64,000 nt of DNA from Streptomonospora mangrovi (GTDB lineage Bacteria > Actinomycetota > Actinomycetes > Streptosporangiales > Streptosporangiaceae), in contig NZ_JAJAQC010000030.1 in the NCBI RefSeq assembly GCF_027604915.1, forward strand, positions 1-64,000, read 5' to 3'. This document shows positions 51,887-60,471 of this stretch, one piece after another. Numbering within the stretch: the first letter of the stretch is position 1; each line of letters begins with the position of its first letter. The position numbers and the translations under genes were made by a program. The notes under the pieces were generated by a model, which was not told the origin of the DNA, ran no database searches, and saw nothing but the letters and a program-made list of their open reading frames with translations.

Positions 51887-54322
51887 TCAGCGCTGGGTGA
51901 CCTCGGCGTAGGCCTGGCGGACGTCGGCGCTGGTCACCCGGGTGAGGTCGGCGGCGGTGGCGGAGTCGCCCAGCTCCTCGGCGACGCGGACGTCGCGGTG
52001 GGAGCACGCCTTCTCGAACAGGGAGCGGGCGAAGCGGCCGTTGCCCAGTTCGTCGATCCAGCCGGAGTCGCACACGTAGCCGAAGATCTTGCGCAGGTCC
52101 TCGCGGGCGGAGGGGTCGAAGGTGTCGCCGGTGCGCTCGGCCACCACCTGGGCGATCTCGGTCAGCTCCTCGGGGGTGTAGCTGGGGAAGGCCACCCGGA
52201 CGTTGAACCGGGAGGACAGGCCGGCGTTGCTGGCCAGGAACCGGTCCATCTCGGCGGGGTAGCCCGCCAGCACCACGACCAGCCGGTCGCGGTCGTCCTC
52301 GGCCCGCTTGAGCAGGGTCTGGATGGCCTCGGAGCCGAAGGCGTCGCCGCCGCTGTAGCCGGGGTTGGCCAGGGAGTACGCCTCGTCGATGAACAGCACC
52401 CCGCCCAGCGCGCGGTCGACCAGCTTGCCGGTCTTGATGGCGGTGGCGCCCAGGTGCTCGCCGACCAGGTCGGCGCGCTGGGCCTCGACCACGTCGGCGC
52501 GGCTGAGCAGGCCCAGCGCGGCGAAGACCCGGCCCAGGATGCGGGCGACCGAGGTCTTGCCGGTGCCCGGCGGCCCGGAGAACACGAAGTGCCGCATCGG
52601 CGGGTGGTTGCGCAGCCCCTGCTCCTCGCGGAGCTTGGCCATCTGGAGCTGGGCCACGATCGAGCGGACCTGCCGCTTGACCGGCTCCAGCCCGATCATG
52701 GCGTCCAGCTCGGCCAGCGCCTGCTCGATGTCGGGGGTCTCGCCGAAGCCGGGCAGCCGCCGGGTCAGGGAGTCGAAGGCGGTGGCGATGTCGGGGGCGC
52801 GCACGGTGACCAGCTCGCGGGGCTGGGGCCGGCCCTGGTCGGCCTCGGCGGTGACCACGCGGACGTCGCGCGCCTCGGCGGCCTTCTCGACCAGGGAGCG
52901 CACGAACCGGCCGTTGCCCAGGTCGTCGATGGCGCCGCCGCGCACGGTCTGGTCGAAGCGGCGGCGCAGCGCCGGGCGGGCCTCGTCGTCCAGCAGGTCG
53001 CCGCGCTGCTCGAACAGGTACTCGGCGATGCGGTGCAGCTCGTCGGCGGTGTAGCTGGGGAAGGTGATGCGGGTGGCGAACCGCGAGGCCAGGCCGGGGT
53101 TGGAGGCCAGGAAGCGGTCCATCTCGTCCTCGTAGCCGGCCAGGATCATGACGAGCCGGTCGCGGTCGTCCTCGGCGCGCTTGAGCAGGGTCTGCACGGC
53201 CTCGTTGCCGAACCGGTCGGGCTGGCCGTCGCCGTCGTTGACCAGGGAGTACGCCTCGTCGATGAACAGCACCCCGCCCAGCGCGCGGTCGACCAGCTCG
53301 TTGGTCTTGATGGCGGTGGCGCCCAGGTACTCCCCGACCAGGTCGGCGCGCTGGGCCTCCACCACGCGCGGGGTGGGCAGCAGCCCGAAGGAGTGGAAGA
53401 CGGTGGCCAGGGTGCGGGCCACGCTGGTCTTGCCGGTGCCCGGCGGCCCGGAGAACACCAGGTGGCGCAGCGGCTTGTCGACGGCATAGCCGGCGTCGGC
53501 GCGCAGCCGGGCGGCCTCGATGGAGGCGGCGATGGCGCGGACCTGCTGCTTGACCGGGTCGAGCCCGATCATGTTCTCCAGTTCGGCCAGCGCCTCGTCC
53601 ACCGGGATGGGCGCGGCGTCCTCGCCGGGGTCGCGGGCGGGGCGGGCGCGCCGCCCCTCGGCGGCGCGTTCGCGCGTGTCGGGGCGAGCGCCGGGCGGGG
53701 GCGCCCCCCGGGTGGTGGTGTGGCGGGTGGGCGGCGGCGCGCCGAGTTCGCGCATGGTGCGGCGCAGCCGGTAGGCGGCCACCGCGCGCCAGACCAGCGC
53801 CAGCCCGGCGCCGGCTGCGGCGCACACCAGGCCGAGGGCGGGCGGCGCGGAGCCGGCCAGCATCCCGGCCAGCGACACGCTCATGCCGACGATGAGGGCG
53901 ATGAGCAGCGCCAGCAGGGTGGTGTGCCAGACCGGGAACTCCTGGATGCGGGTGGCGGCCAGCGACACCGCCAGCGGCAGCAGGGGCAGCAGGAGCAGGA
54001 ACGACGCCTCGGCCACCGGGATGGGGATGAGGAAGAGGGTGTAGGCCAGCGCGGTCCAGCCGATGGCGATGACGGTGGTGGCCACGGCGTCGGTGGAGCG
54101 CATCAGCGCGGCGAACACCAGCAGCGCGGCGACGGTGACGGACACGGCGGTGAGCACGGGCAGGCCGGTGAGCAGCGCGGCCACGGCCACGACGGTGACG
54201 GCCACCAGCGCGGCGACGGCGCGGGTGCGCAAGGCCACCCCGTAGTAGGCCGCGCGCATCCGCCCCAGGGCGGAGGGCCCCTCGGGCCGCTCCGTGGTCT
54301 GGGAGCGTTCGTCGCGCGGCAT
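51887..54322 (-). CDS. Membrane-anchored tandem CbxX/CfqX-type AAA+ ATPase
   Basis: An 811-residue protein. Residues 35-185 hold about five or six hydrophobic helices. A Pro/Arg-rich linker (190-235) follows, then two complete CbxX-type AAA+ modules: Walker A at about 291-299 and 582-590 (SGPPGTGKTSVA in both), Walker B VLFIDEAY at 351-358 and 642-649. Sensor/Arg-finger regions follow each. The modules share long near-identical stretches (RADLVGEYLGATAIKT, LLKRAEDDRDRLV), so they arose by duplication. The family includes Rubisco activase CbxX and ESX EccA; those are soluble. No ESX or Rubisco gene is nearby, so the substrate is unknown. ATG 54322 has GAAGGGA seven bases upstream. Confidence 0.9.
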   Translation of the reverse strand: MPRDERSQTTERPEGPSALGRMRAAYYGVALRTRAVAALVAVTVVAVAALLTGLPVLTAVSVTVAALLVFAALMRSTDAVATTVIAIGWTALAYTLFLIPIPVAEASFLLLLPLLPLAVSLAATRIQEFPVWHTTLLALLIALIVGMSVSLAGMLAGSAPPALGLVCAAAGAGLALVWRAVAAYRLRRTMRELGAPPPTRHTTTRGAPPPGARPDTRERAAEGRRARPARDPGEDAAPIPVDEALAELENMIGLDPVKQQVRAIAASIEAARLRADAGYAVDKPLRHLVFSGPPGTGKTSVARTLATVFHSFGLLPTPRVVEAQRADLVGEYLGATAIKTNELVDRALGGVLFIDEAYSLVNDGDGQPDRFGNEAVQTLLKRAEDDRDRLVMILAGYEDEMDRFLASNPGLASRFATRITFPSYTADELHRIAEYLFEQRGDLLDDEARPALRRRFDQTVRGGAIDDLGNGRFVRSLVEKAAEARDVRVVTAEADQGRPQPRELVTVRAPDIATAFDSLTRRLPGFGETPDIEQALAELDAMIGLEPVKRQVRSIVAQLQMAKLREEQGLRNHPPMRHFVFSGPPGTGKTSVARILGRVFAALGLLSRADVVEAQRADLVGEHLGATAIKTGKLVDRALGGVLFIDEAYSLANPGYSGGDAFGSEAIQTLLKRAEDDRDRLVVVLAGYPAEMDRFLASNAGLSSRFNVRVAFPSYTPEELTEIAQVVAERTGDTFDPSAREDLRKIFGYVCDSGWIDELGNGRFARSLFEKACSHRDVRVAEELGDSATAADLTRVTSADVRQAYAEVTQR

Positions 54323-54427
54323 CCGGCGTCCCTTCGCTTGCCTTAACGGGTCCATATTGCCGCGAAACGCGGAACTTTCATAAGGAGCCGGGCCCGGCGG
54401 GGGTCCGTGTCGGGTGCGCGGCGGCGC

Positions 54428-55138
54428 CTACAGCAGGGCGGTCTGGCCGTCGGGCTGCGGCCGGGGGCGCCGCAGGTGCCGCCACTTGGGCAGGTCGTCC
54501 AGGTAGGCCCAGCTCATGCGGTGGTGGGGGGTGGGGCCGAGGTCGGCCAGGGCGGCGCGGTGGACGGGTGAGGGGTAGCCCACGCCGGTGGCGAAGCCGT
54601 AGTCGGGGAAGTGGGTGTCCAGGCCGGCCATGTAGGTGTCGCGGTGCACCTTGGCCAGCACCGAGGCCGCCGCCACGCTGACGCAGCGCAGGTCGGCCTG
54701 GATCTGGGTGCGCACCCGCCAAGGGCTGCCCAGGAAGTCGTGCTTGCCGTCGAGGATCACGGCGTCGGGGCGGTGGCGCAGCCCGGCCAGCGCGCGGGAG
54801 GCGGCCAGGCGCAGCGCGCGGGTCATGCCGAGGTCGTCGATCTCGGCGGGGTCGGCCTGGCCGAAGGCGTGGTCGCGCACCCAGGGCCGCAGGAGTTCGG
54901 CCATGGCGGCACGGCGCTGGGGGGTGAGCCGCTTGGAGTCGGTGAGCCCCTCGGGCGGCGGGGTGCCGTCGGTGACGGCCGCGCACACCACCACGGGGCC
55001 GGCCCAGGCGCCGCGGCCGACCTCGTCGACCCCCGCGACCAGGGCGGCGCCCTCGGCGGCGAGTTCGCGTTCGAGGTCGTAGCACGGGACCGGCGGGGCG
55101 GCGGCCGGTGCCGGGGTACTCGGGGATGTCTGGACCAC
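54428..55138 (-). CDS. rnhB: Ribonuclease HII
   Basis: A 236-residue RNase HII. The metal-binding acidic residues Asp38-Glu39 are in [20 protein letters not shown]. Further carboxylates lie in [13 protein letters not shown] and [21 protein letters not shown] near 67 is the family motif. It removes RNA from RNA-DNA hybrids and single ribonucleotides in the chromosome. GTG 55138 follows TAGGCT by six bases without a Shine-Dalgarno, indicating a leaderless mRNA. The end is followed by the AAA+ gene's 5' region. Confidence 0.93.
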   Translation of the reverse strand: MVQTSPSTPAPAAAPPVPCYDLERELAAEGAALVAGVDEVGRGAWAGPVVVCAAVTDGTPPPEGLTDSKRLTPQRRAAMAELLRPWVRDHAFGQADPAEIDDLGMTRALRLAASRALAGLRHRPDAVILDGKHDFLGSPWRVRTQIQADLRCVSVAAASVLAKVHRDTYMAGLDTHFPDYGFATGVGYPSPVHRAALADLGPTPHHRMSWAYLDDLPKWRHLRRPRPQPDGQTALL

Positions 55139-55144
55139 GGGACA

Positions 55145-55150
55145 AGCCTA
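55145..55150 (-). promoter_or_regulatory. -10 box TAGGCT for leaderless rnhB
   Basis: TAGGCT on the minus strand ends six bases before GTG 55138. No ribosome site; -35 unclear. Confidence 0.55.
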
Positions 55151-55294
55151 GGGGTTCGTGCGCCGCCGCCACACCCTTTACGGCGGGATACCCAGGCGGT
55201 TTTCGCCCGGCCACCGCGTGTGACGCCCAGGCACGGCGGTCACGTTCGGTAGTTTCCGCTTGGCTCGACGTGGGCGAGGAGAGGGGCGGCAGGG

Positions 55295-55828
55295 GTGAGG
55301 CGGAGCACTCGGAGCACGAAGGGCGCAGAGGGCGCGGAGGGCGCCGTGGCGCTGTACGACGTGGCGGCCCTGGCGGGCCGGATCGCGGCGGCCTGGATCG
55401 TGGCCGAGTACGCCTGGGGCGCCCTGCCGGGGTGGTGGGGCGCCGGCGCCGGCCCCTCGCCGCTGGGCTGGGCGGTGGTGGGCTGCGCGGCGGCGTTCGC
55501 GGCGGGTGCGGCGCCGCGGGTGAGCGGCGCGGTGCTGGCGGCCGTGGCGGTGAGCGCGCTGGGGCCGCCGGTGGCGGCGGCGGGCGCGGGCGGCGCGGCC
55601 GGGCCGTGGTGGGTGGCGGCGGCGGCGCTGTGCGTGCTGGGGGCGGTGCGGCCGGGCCGGCTGGCGCTGGGGGTCCGCCCGCGCCGGCGCGGGCGGGCGG
55701 GGCGGGGGCCGGAGGGGGCGCGCACGGGCGCGACCGGTGCGCGGCGGTCCGGGCGTCGGCCTGATGAAGCGCCGCCACTCCCGTATCCTGGTGGCCGGGC
55801 CGCGTTCGGGCGGCCTTCCCGTACCTGA
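55295..55828 (+). CDS. Small membrane protein, unknown
   Basis: A 177-residue frame with three or four hydrophobic segments (about 18-40, 56-90, 100-125) rich in Ala, Gly, Val and Trp, then a 45-residue basic tail ending in a Pro-rich stretch. The hydrophobic helices and codon bias favour a real gene, but the first 16 residues come from repetitive GAGGGCGC-type DNA, so the start is doubtful (possible later GTG 55346). It could be a DoxX-like or similar small membrane protein. Weak ribosome site. Confidence 0.5.
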   Translation: MRRSTRSTKGAEGAEGAVALYDVAALAGRIAAAWIVAEYAWGALPGWWGAGAGPSPLGWAVVGCAAAFAAGAAPRVSGAVLAAVAVSALGPPVAAAGAGGAAGPWWVAAAALCVLGAVRPGRLALGVRPRRRGRAGRGPEGARTGATGARRSGRRPDEAPPLPYPGGRAAFGRPSRT

Positions 55829-55896
55829 CCTTGTCCGCCCGGGCACCCCCGCGCCCCGGGGCGGACCCCGCTCACCCCCGAGGGGAACACTCGCTC

Positions 55897-56538
55897 ATGT
55901 CCGCCACCGAAGAGGGCTCGGTCGCGAAGCTCATCGAGATCGCCCACCCCCCGACTCCGCGGCAGCGGCTGACGGAATGGGCGTCGCGGCCTCCGGGCCG
56001 GCTCTACATCCCGGCGTGCACCCTGATCGGGCTGATCCTGCTCTATGAGGAGAGCGTGCCCGGCGGCCACCTGCCCAGCTTCCTGCTCGGCATGGGCGGC
56101 GGCGCGGTGCTGGCGGCCATGGGGGCACTGCGGCTGGGGATCGCCATGAGCATCGCGCGGCCGATGATCCTGCGGTACTGGCTGCGGTGGATCTCGGCGC
56201 CGCTGATCGCGCTGGCCGCGATCGTGCTGTCGGTGACCGACATCCCGCTCCAGGCGCGCGTGGAGGCGTCGGTGTCGGCGCTGGACGAGGTCCGCCAGAC
56301 CGCCGAGCCGGCCTCCACCATGCCGCTGGACGAGTGGGCGGGCATGTACCCGCTGTCGGCGCTGACCACGACCCCCGACGGCGTCACCCGCTACACCGTG
56401 CGCGGCGCGGGGCTGCTGGACGCGTCTGGCCTGGCCCACAGCCGCGAGGAGCTGCCCACCGACGTGTTCGTGGAGGGCCACGGCGGCGTGGTCTACGAGC
56501 ACATCTTCGGCGACTGGTACTCCTGGAGCGAGTACTGA
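55897..56538 (+). CDS. Membrane protein of unknown function
   Basis: A 213-residue protein. Residues 35-60 and 66-90 are hydrophobic helices (LYIPACTLIGLILLYE; LPSFLLGMGGGAVLAAMGAL), and a third is around 100-125 (WISAPLIALAAIVLSV). The final 85 residues are a soluble domain ending GVVYEHIFGDWYSWSEY, probably extracellular given the positive side of helix 3. I do not recognise the family. ATG 55897 has GAGGGGAA 11 bases upstream; the longer frame upstream is not conserved-looking. Confidence 0.75.
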   Translation: MSATEEGSVAKLIEIAHPPTPRQRLTEWASRPPGRLYIPACTLIGLILLYEESVPGGHLPSFLLGMGGGAVLAAMGALRLGIAMSIARPMILRYWLRWISAPLIALAAIVLSVTDIPLQARVEASVSALDEVRQTAEPASTMPLDEWAGMYPLSALTTTPDGVTRYTVRGAGLLDASGLAHSREELPTDVFVEGHGGVVYEHIFGDWYSWSEY

Positions 56539-56783
56539 GCACCCGCGGGCGCGGGTAGGGCGGGCGGGCTCGGGCGCGCCGCGCCCTCCCCTCCCCCGCC
56601 TGTCCCTGTGCCCGCGCCTGCCTGCGCCGCCGCGCCGACACGCCCGGGTTCCCGAACGGCCCGTGGGTCTTGTCACCGGGCGTTCGGGCCCCGGGGGCGC
56701 GCCGTCTCACCTTTCTCTTATCAACGCCCGGTAGACATGGGTGCGCGAGAAGGTTGGCACTGACGTCCAGGGACGGGGACGAG

Positions 56784-56975
56784 ATGACCGAGTTCATGAC
56801 AACACTGCACCTTCGCATCCACGACGCGGTCACCGCGCTGAAGTCCGCGCGCGAGCGCGGCGACGAGGACCTGTGCCTGGTCCAGGCCGGCGAGATCGAG
56901 GACCTGGTGGAGATCGCCGCCCGGCACGGGGTCGACATCGACTGCGGGTACGGCGCGCTGGCCCACGCCGCCTGA
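56784..56975 (+). CDS. Small conserved helical protein
   Basis: A 63-residue protein: TTLHLRIHDAVTALKSARER then DEDLCLVQAGEIEDLVEIAA and HGVDIDCGYG. Two helices with a short end; two Cys. It resembles small actinobacterial proteins of unknown function that I have seen near housekeeping genes, but I cannot name a family. ATG 56784 has GGGGACG just upstream. A second in-frame ATG four codons later is possible. It is followed by a strong hairpin shared with the convergent SPFH operon. Confidence 0.75.
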   Translation: MTEFMTTLHLRIHDAVTALKSARERGDEDLCLVQAGEIEDLVEIAARHGVDIDCGYGALAHAA

Positions 56976-57050
56976 GGGCGGTGCGGGCGACCGCACGCGA
57001 AAGGGGGAGGCCGCCCGGCCTCCCCCTTCGTCGTTGCCGCCTGAGGGCGG
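56967..57050 (+). repeat. Direct 15-base repeat flanking a terminator
   Basis: GCCGCCTGAGGGCGG occurs at 56967-56981 (including the stop codon of the small gene) and 57036-57050, symmetrically outside the terminator hairpin. Each copy is itself a 5-bp inverted repeat. Could reflect duplication around the hairpin. Confidence 0.6.
57001..57028. terminator. Bidirectional terminator, perfect 12-bp stem
   Basis: AAGGGGGAGGCC (57001-57012) and its complement (57017-57028) around loop GCCC. It lies between convergent genes; the flanking A's and T's favour the rightward direction. Confidence 0.75.
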
Positions 57051-57056
57051 CGGCGC

Positions 57057-58523
57057 TCAGCGGCGGCGCTGCTTGCGCTTGCCGCCGCCCGAGCCCTGCT
57101 GGCGCTGCTGCTCCTGCTGGAGGTCCGCCACGACCTCCTGGGAGCGGTCGCCCGCCGCGGCCACGGCGCCCTGGGCCTGCCGGAACACGTCCTTGGCGGA
57201 CTCGGCGAGGTCGTCGGCGCCGCGCCCGCCGGCGTCCAGCCGGGCGCGGGCGCCCCGGCCGCCGCCCCGGCGCTCGGCCAGTTCGGGCAGGAACTGGGCC
57301 AGCAGCAGGGTCGACAGCGCCGAGGAGTCGCCCCCGTTGCCGTCGGTGCGCACGACCAGCGGCTGGGGCGCGCGCTCGGCCAGGGTGGCGCCCACGTCCA
57401 GGCGGCGCCGGGCCAGCTCGTAGCGCAGCACCGCGCGGTTGTCGCGGTAGGAGGTGGCCAGGCGGCGCTGGGCCTTGGCCTCGTTCTGCGCGGCGACGAG
57501 GTCGGCCCGGCCGCGGGTCTCGATCTCGTAGCGGACGCGCTGGGCCTCGGTCTCCTGCTCCTCCAGCATCTGCGCGACGTCCTTGCGGGCCTTGTTCAGC
57601 GCCGCGTTGACCTCGACGATCTTGGCGTCGCGGGTCTTCTTGGACCGCTCGATGTCCATGAGCAGGGTGTCGATGCGCCGCTTGCGGGTCAGCTCCCACT
57701 CCTGCTCGTAGGCCACCAGCTCCTTGGCGACCCGCTCGCGGGTGGCCAGGTGCTGCTGGTACTGGTTGGGCAGTTGGACGTCGGGGATGTTGCAGCCCAT
57801 GATGCGCACGCCGTAGCGGCTGAGCTGCCGGTTGAGCAGCTCCTGCATGTCGGCGACGTCGGAGCCGCGCAGGTCGTAGGCGCTCTCGGTGCGCACCTGG
57901 CGGCTGCGCTGGCGGATGGCGTCCTGCACGGCGTTGGACAGCACCAGGTCGAAGTTGCTGGCGCCGATGCCGCGCACGAAGGCGACCGCGTCGGTGATGC
58001 GGAACTTCAGGAAGAACTCGATCGACTTCAGCGGCACGTTCTCGTGCGTGGGGCAGGCCAGGACCGGGGCGGTGTAGGGGATCTCGGTGGAGATGTCCAC
58101 CACGAAGTCCACCCGGGCCCAGGGGTTCCACAGGTAGTGGCGGCCGGGGTCGAGCTGGCCGACCACGGCGCCGTAGCGGGTGAGGACGCCCACGGTGCCC
58201 TGCTCGATCTCCACGATGGAGGAGCGCCACCACCACAGCAGCCCCAGCAGCAGGGCGGCCATGGCCAGCACCAGCGCGGGCACGGCGATCCAGGCCAGCA
58301 GCGGGCCGCCCGCGACGGCCAGCAGCAGGGCGGTGGTGACCAGGTAGAACGCCGCCCAGACGAGGACGGTCCAGCGCAGGCCGCGGCTGTCGCGCGGGAT
58401 GACCACCGGCACCAGGGCGCCCTGGTCGCCGCCGCGCAGCAGGCGCGCGATGTCGTTCCAGGAGGCCAGGGCCTCCTTGATGCTGGAGCCGCCCCTGCCG
58501 GGTTCGGCCGACTGCTGGCTCAT
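57057..58523 (-). CDS. SPFH domain (band 7) membrane protein 2
   Basis: A 488-residue protein. Helices at about 50-70 and 75-95 are followed by an SPFH domain (about 100-280: LTRYGAVVGQLDPGRHYLWN). A long Glu/Arg/Gln-rich coiled coil lies about 280-390 and a Gly/Arg/Gln-rich disordered tail follows. SPFH proteins (flotillin, HflK/C) form membrane-associated oligomeric cages or microdomains, some controlling FtsH-type proteases. ATG 58523 overlaps the stop of the preceding SPFH gene by four bases (ATGA) with GGGAGG six bases upstream, so the two are cotranslated and probably form a hetero-oligomer. Confidence 0.9.
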   Translation of the reverse strand: MSQQSAEPGRGGSSIKEALASWNDIARLLRGGDQGALVPVVIPRDSRGLRWTVLVWAAFYLVTTALLLAVAGGPLLAWIAVPALVLAMAALLLGLLWWWRSSIVEIEQGTVGVLTRYGAVVGQLDPGRHYLWNPWARVDFVVDISTEIPYTAPVLACPTHENVPLKSIEFFLKFRITDAVAFVRGIGASNFDLVLSNAVQDAIRQRSRQVRTESAYDLRGSDVADMQELLNRQLSRYGVRIMGCNIPDVQLPNQYQQHLATRERVAKELVAYEQEWELTRKRRIDTLLMDIERSKKTRDAKIVEVNAALNKARKDVAQMLEEQETEAQRVRYEIETRGRADLVAAQNEAKAQRRLATSYRDNRAVLRYELARRRLDVGATLAERAPQPLVVRTDGNGGDSSALSTLLLAQFLPELAERRGGGRGARARLDAGGRGADDLAESAKDVFRQAQGAVAAAGDRSQEVVADLQQEQQRQQGSGGGKRKQRRR

Positions 58524-60271
58524 CGCGGACCTCCCTCGTTCGGGCCGGGCGTGCCGTGCGTCGGCCACGGCGGGGTCGGGCCGTCAGGGTCGGGGAACCC
58601 GCCCTCGGCCGGGGACTGCTGGGGCTCCTGCGGCGCGGCGCCGGAGGCGGTGGCCTGGGCGGCGCCGATGCGCTGCTCGACGGTGTCGTCGGCGACCGAC
58701 TGGCGGATCTCCTCGATCCGGTCGGCGTTGGGGTCCTCCTCGGACACCGGCGCGGCCGGGCCGGTGTCCTCGTCGGCCTCCAGCACCCGGGCGATCTCGG
58801 CCTCGCGGTCGGCGATGCGCTGGGAGATCTCCGAGAGGCGGGCGCGGATGGCGGCCATGTCCTCGTCGGAGAACAACTGGGCCTCGGCCTCGCCGATGAT
58901 GTTCTGGGCCACGCGCAGGAAGTCCACGCTGGTGTCGTCGGCGCCGCCGATGTGCAGCACCTGGGGCAGGCTGTCGGCGACCGACTCCAGCTTGTCCAGG
59001 AGGTCCTGCTGGTAGCGGTAGTTGAGGATCTCGGGCGCCTCGGCCGCGCTGACGGCGCGGATGTCCAGGGCCTGGGCCTCCAGCAGGGCGGCGTTGGCGT
59101 TGGCGGTGGACTCCGCCTCCACGAACCGCTGGCGGGCCTGGGCGCGCGCCCGGTTGGTCTCGCGCTCCAGGGCGGTGTCCATCTGCGCCTGGTACTGGGC
59201 GATGTCGGCCTGGATGGCGGAGAGGGTCTCGTTCAGCGAGGCCAGCTCCTTGTTGAGGTCGCCCTCGTTCTGCTCCTTGCGGAGCTGGAGCTCGTACTCG
59301 TAGGTGTAGGCCTCCTTGGCCACGCGCACCATCTCCGGAGCCGCGAGGTCCATGCGGTACTCCTGGCTGGAGGGCTCGGCGTGGGTGATGTTGGCGTTGG
59401 TCAGCCGCACGGCGGGCAGGAACTGCTGGTTGAGCTGCTCCAGCAGGCGGGCGGTGTTCTCGCCGACCATGTCGTAGATCTCCGACGCCTGCTGGTCGTA
59501 GATCAGGCTGCGCGTGACCTCGCTGATGGCGTTGTTGAGCTTCTCCTGGAAGCCCTGCACCGCGCCCAGCACGAAGATGAACTGCTCGGGGTCCTCGATC
59601 TTGAACTGCACGAACAGGTCGATGGACGCCTTGACGCCGCTCTTGGTGGGCGCCTCGCGGATGGGGGCGTTGAAGGGGTACTCGCGGGTGGTGTTGACGA
59701 TGTAGGAGACCCGCTTCCAGGGGTTGAACAGGGTGACGCGGCCGGGGCCCACGACCTGCTCCAGCTTGCCGAAGCGGGTGATCAGCGCGGCGCAGCCGTC
59801 GGGCACCATGACCAGGCCCTGGCGCCACCACAGGAACGCGGCGACGGCCACGAGCAGCACCCAGTAGTGCACGCCGAAGAACGGGTTGAGGAACACCCCG
59901 GTGGCCAGGGAGACGGGGAAGGTGACGATCTGGCCCACGACACCCACGATGAGCAGCAGGATCACCGGCAGCATGGCGGTGAAGGTGCGTCCCCGGGGGA
60001 TGACCATGGGGCAGATCACGTGCACCGGCCCGCCGGCGCCGCGCTCGAACGAGCTGCGGTTCAGCGCCTCGCCGGCGTTGTTGAGGGAGGTGGTCTGCTG
60101 CTCGACGCGCGTTCCCACGGAGGCGCCCTGTTCGCGGGCCGCCAGGAAGTCGCGCGGATCGAGCCCGAACCCCTCGGCCGCCTCGCCGAGCGCGTCGGAG
60201 ACCGCCTGCCGGGGGTCGCCCCCTTGTGCGATCGAGGAGGCGGCCCCGCGCACCGTCTGCGCGAAGGACAT
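58520..60271 (-). CDS. SPFH domain (band 7) membrane protein 1
   Basis: A 583-residue protein. Residues 1-90 are polar, two helices lie at about 95-120 and 130-150, and the SPFH domain runs about 155-330 (LITRFGKLEQVVGPGRVTLF, then ASIDLFVQFKIEDPEQFIFV). A long coiled coil follows (about 340-470, ETNRARAQARQRFVEAEST), then an acidic/Pro-rich tail. The HflK/flotillin-like layout resembles its downstream partner, but the two are not close copies. ATG 60271 has AAGGAG nine bases upstream; it is the first gene of the operon. No FtsH or NfeD gene accompanies the pair. Confidence 0.9.
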   Translation of the reverse strand: MSFAQTVRGAASSIAQGGDPRQAVSDALGEAAEGFGLDPRDFLAAREQGASVGTRVEQQTTSLNNAGEALNRSSFERGAGGPVHVICPMVIPRGRTFTAMLPVILLLIVGVVGQIVTFPVSLATGVFLNPFFGVHYWVLLVAVAAFLWWRQGLVMVPDGCAALITRFGKLEQVVGPGRVTLFNPWKRVSYIVNTTREYPFNAPIREAPTKSGVKASIDLFVQFKIEDPEQFIFVLGAVQGFQEKLNNAISEVTRSLIYDQQASEIYDMVGENTARLLEQLNQQFLPAVRLTNANITHAEPSSQEYRMDLAAPEMVRVAKEAYTYEYELQLRKEQNEGDLNKELASLNETLSAIQADIAQYQAQMDTALERETNRARAQARQRFVEAESTANANAALLEAQALDIRAVSAAEAPEILNYRYQQDLLDKLESVADSLPQVLHIGGADDTSVDFLRVAQNIIGEAEAQLFSDEDMAAIRARLSEISQRIADREAEIARVLEADEDTGPAAPVSEEDPNADRIEEIRQSVADDTVEQRIGAAQATASGAAPQEPQQSPAEGGFPDPDGPTPPWPTHGTPGPNEGGPR

Positions 60272-60471
60272 AGGTATCGACTCCTTGCTGGGTTTGCGGA
60301 ACTGCGGATATGACGCCGGCGGCGGGTGGGCGGTTCCGCGGTTCCTGCTGAGAGTCCCCGCATCGTCCCATATCAGGCAGGGGTTGTTAGCGGCTGTCCG
60401 GTAACCATCGCCTATCCATGTCCGCAAGCGGCCATAACGGAGGCCGCCGTTGGGCGGCTCCGAGGGGTGCG
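60272..60471. promoter_or_regulatory. Promoter region of the SPFH operon
   Basis: Two hundred bases between the lysR stop and the SPFH operon, both leftward. It contains AT-richer stretches (about 60367-60440, including GATATGGGA on the minus strand) suited to a promoter. No confident boxes. Confidence 0.4.

Noticed and set aside
50924-54346. About 1,140-codon plus-strand frame over the AAA+ gene
   Set aside because: Shadow of the double AAA+ gene on the minus strand.
55240-56676. Open frame on the minus strand across the small membrane genes
   Set aside because: Arg/Pro/Ala-rich with no start signal or domain; the plus-strand genes fit better.
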